A DNA stretch of 64,000 nt. It comes from Enterobacter sp. SA187 (GTDB lineage Bacteria > Pseudomonadota > Gammaproteobacteria > Enterobacterales > Enterobacteriaceae). How positions within the stretch are numbered: position 1 is the stretch's first letter; every line of letters starts with the position of its first letter. The stretch lies in contig NZ_CP019113.1 of assembly GCF_001888805.2 (NCBI RefSeq), positions 2,542,001 to 2,606,000 on the forward strand. Reading direction: 5' to 3'. The notes under the pieces were generated by a model, which saw only the letters and a program-made list of their open reading frames with translations, did not search any database and was not told the DNA's origin. Positions 61,111 through 64,000 of this stretch are shown here, one piece after another. A program made the position numbers and the translations under genes.

Positions 61111-61411
61111 CATGTGCATTAGAGTTAGAAAACACGTGAGAAGCGAGAGTTCATGCGGCCTGGACATGAATTGATGCGAAACGCGGCTTTTCAGTATATT
61201 TATTTAATATCAATAACTTGTATAAAAGCAATGCCTGTAAAAAAAGTGTCACTGACTGCCACAAAACTTTCATGACATCACTTGACAAATGTTAAATAGG
61301 AAAACTTTTTGGGGATAACCTTTTTAGCGCAGCGTTTTATGCCGCAGGCAGGATAAAGTCCCGCCCGTTGCGCGCGCAGGTTTACGCCTCCACTTTCATA
61401 AACTAGCCTGA

Positions 61412-61431
61412 TACTGGTTTTTCATCCAGTA
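61412..61431. promoter_or_regulatory. LexA (SOS) box of uvrB
   Basis: TACTG-N10-CAGTA with an AT-rich centre (GTTTTTCATC), fitting the LexA consensus CTG-N10-CAG. It lies 77 bp before the uvrB start, as in E. coli. Confidence 0.88.
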
Positions 61432-61507
61432 TTTTTTATTGGCAAAAATCGCCGTCGCGAGTAAAATTAATCACCTGCCCGCTCATTCCTCCACCAGGTA
61501 GCCGTTC

Positions 61508-63529
<2,022 letters not shown>

Positions 63530-63535
63530 TCCCGG

Positions 63536-63571
63536 CCGCGCTATGCCGCTATGGTATAGCGCGGTTTGTTT
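63536..63571 (+). terminator. Probable terminator after uvrB
   Basis: CCGCGCTAT (63536-63544) pairs perfectly with ATAGCGCGG (63556-63564), followed by TTTGTTT. Confidence 0.8.
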
Positions 63572-63641
63572 ATTGCGCCTCAGCATATGCCAGGCATATA
63601 CTTCTCTGAATGCAGTTGTCCCTGCCCGGGAGGAGTAAAAG

Positions 63642-63872
63642 ATGAGAACGGTATCGATATTCAAAAATGGCAATAACCGTGCAATACGTTTGCCCCGTGA
63701 TCTGGATTTTGACGGCGTGAACGAACTGGAAATCATAAGGGAAGGCGACACCATCATCCTGCGACCAGTTAAACCCTCCTGGGGTTCATTTTCGCAGGAA
63801 GAAAAAGCCGACAAGGATTTCATGCAGGAGCGTGAAGATATCGTCAGCGACGAGGGACGTTTTAAATTATGA
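63642..63872 (+). CDS. vapB: VapB-type antitoxin
   Basis: A 76-residue AbrB/SpoVT-fold antitoxin of the VapB/VagC family: it starts MRTVSIFKNGNNRAIRLPRDLDF, where SNRSQAVRLPK-like sequence defines the family's DNA-binding swap-hairpin, and ends with the toxin-binding tail FMQEREDIVSDEGRFKL. GGGAGGAG at 63628-63635 gives a strong ribosome site. Its stop overlaps the start of the next gene (ATGA), typical for toxin-antitoxin pairs. In E. coli uvrB is not followed by such a pair, so it is probably acquired. Confidence 0.88.
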   Translation: MRTVSIFKNGNNRAIRLPRDLDFDGVNELEIIREGDTIILRPVKPSWGSFSQEEKADKDFMQEREDIVSDEGRFKL

Positions 63873-64000
63873 GCATGACCTACATGCTGGATACCAATAT
63901 TTGCTCATTTATTATGCGTGAGCAGCCAGCGTCGGTATTAACACGGCTGGAGCAGGCTGTAATGCGCCGCAACCGTATTGTGGTATCCGCTATTACCTAC
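63869..64000 (+). CDS. vapC: VapC-type PIN-domain toxin (5' part)
   Basis: The first 44 codons of a PIN-domain ribonuclease are in the window: MSMTYMLDTNICSFIMREQ with the first catalytic Asp in MLDTNI, then VVSAITY. The rest lies beyond base 64000. Enteric VapC cleaves the anticodon stem-loop of initiator tRNA-fMet. The overlap with vapB ensures coupled translation. Whether the toxin is intact cannot be seen. Confidence 0.85.
   Translation, partial: MSMTYMLDTNICSFIMREQPASVLTRLEQAVMRRNRIVVSAITY

Larger units (their letters stand above)
60745..61507 (+). promoter_or_regulatory. Upstream region of uvrB without genes
   Basis: These 760 bp have no credible coding frame. They hold an inverted DnaA-box pair and a LexA box (listed separately) and a TTGACA hexamer at 61282-61287 without a good -10. 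The part near 61131-61300 is AT-rich. E. coli uvrB has multiple promoters, one of them LexA-controlled. Confidence 0.55.

Overview
This is chromosomal DNA from a member of the Enterobacteriaceae that is close to, but not, Escherichia coli. Nearly every gene has an obvious E. coli K-12 counterpart of the same or almost the same length, and the order follows the E. coli nei-gltA-sdh-suc-cyd-tol-nadA-aroG-gal-mod-bio-uvrB segment. Differences from E. coli (a chb-like cluster between aroG and gpmA, a much shorter gal-bio interval, an ABC ATPase after bioD, a VapBC pair after uvrB) point to a relative such as Enterobacter, Leclercia, Kosakonia, Citrobacter or Klebsiella. The genus cannot be fixed from the sequence alone.

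Layout. 1-3484: end of ybgI, the 5-oxoprolinase genes pxpBCA and the endonuclease gene nei. 3581-15304: the TCA-cycle block, with gltA divergent from sdhCDAB-sucABCD, ending in the SdhX 3' UTR small RNA region. 15303-20741: mngR divergent from mngAB (2-O-alpha-mannosyl-D-glycerate use). 20742-24477: a long FNR-type control region and cydABX-ybgE (cytochrome bd-I). 24626-30264: ybgC-tolQRAB-pal-cpoB (envelope constriction). 30351-31265: a tRNA operon with four tRNA-Lys and one tRNA-Val, carrying three copies of a 74-bp structured element that ends in the 3' tail of tRNA-Lys. 31525-36151: nadA-pnuC, zitB, ybgS and aroG. 36229-40762: a chbC-chbR-chbF-chbG-like cluster without EIIB or EIIA genes. 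40862-46205: gpmA and galETKM with their operators. 46321-51622: modF, modE, acrZ, modABC. 51623-54925: ybhA, pgl, ybhC. 54971-54985: an intact, unoccupied phage lambda attB core. 55064-60059: bioA and bioBFCD around a BirA operator. 60022-60744: an orphan ABC ATPase with a degenerate signature motif. 61086-63529: a uvrB control region with DnaA and LexA boxes, and uvrB. 63642-64000: vapB and the start of vapC.

Most of the window is core metabolism and envelope maintenance: citrate synthase, succinate dehydrogenase and the 2-oxoglutarate dehydrogenase/succinyl-CoA synthetase genes feed electrons to quinol that cytochrome bd can oxidise; nadA/pnuC supply NAD; aroG, bio and gal genes supply precursors. 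Many operators can be read directly: FNR, TyrR, Fur, two Gal operators, a CRP site, ModE, BirA and LexA. REP/BIME palindromes occur in five gaps, two of them inside the sdh-suc transcript. I saw no transposase, integrase, CRISPR array or rRNA. The features most worth a second look are the repeated tRNA-tail elements, the incomplete chb-like cluster, the lambda attB site and the degenerate ABC ATPase.
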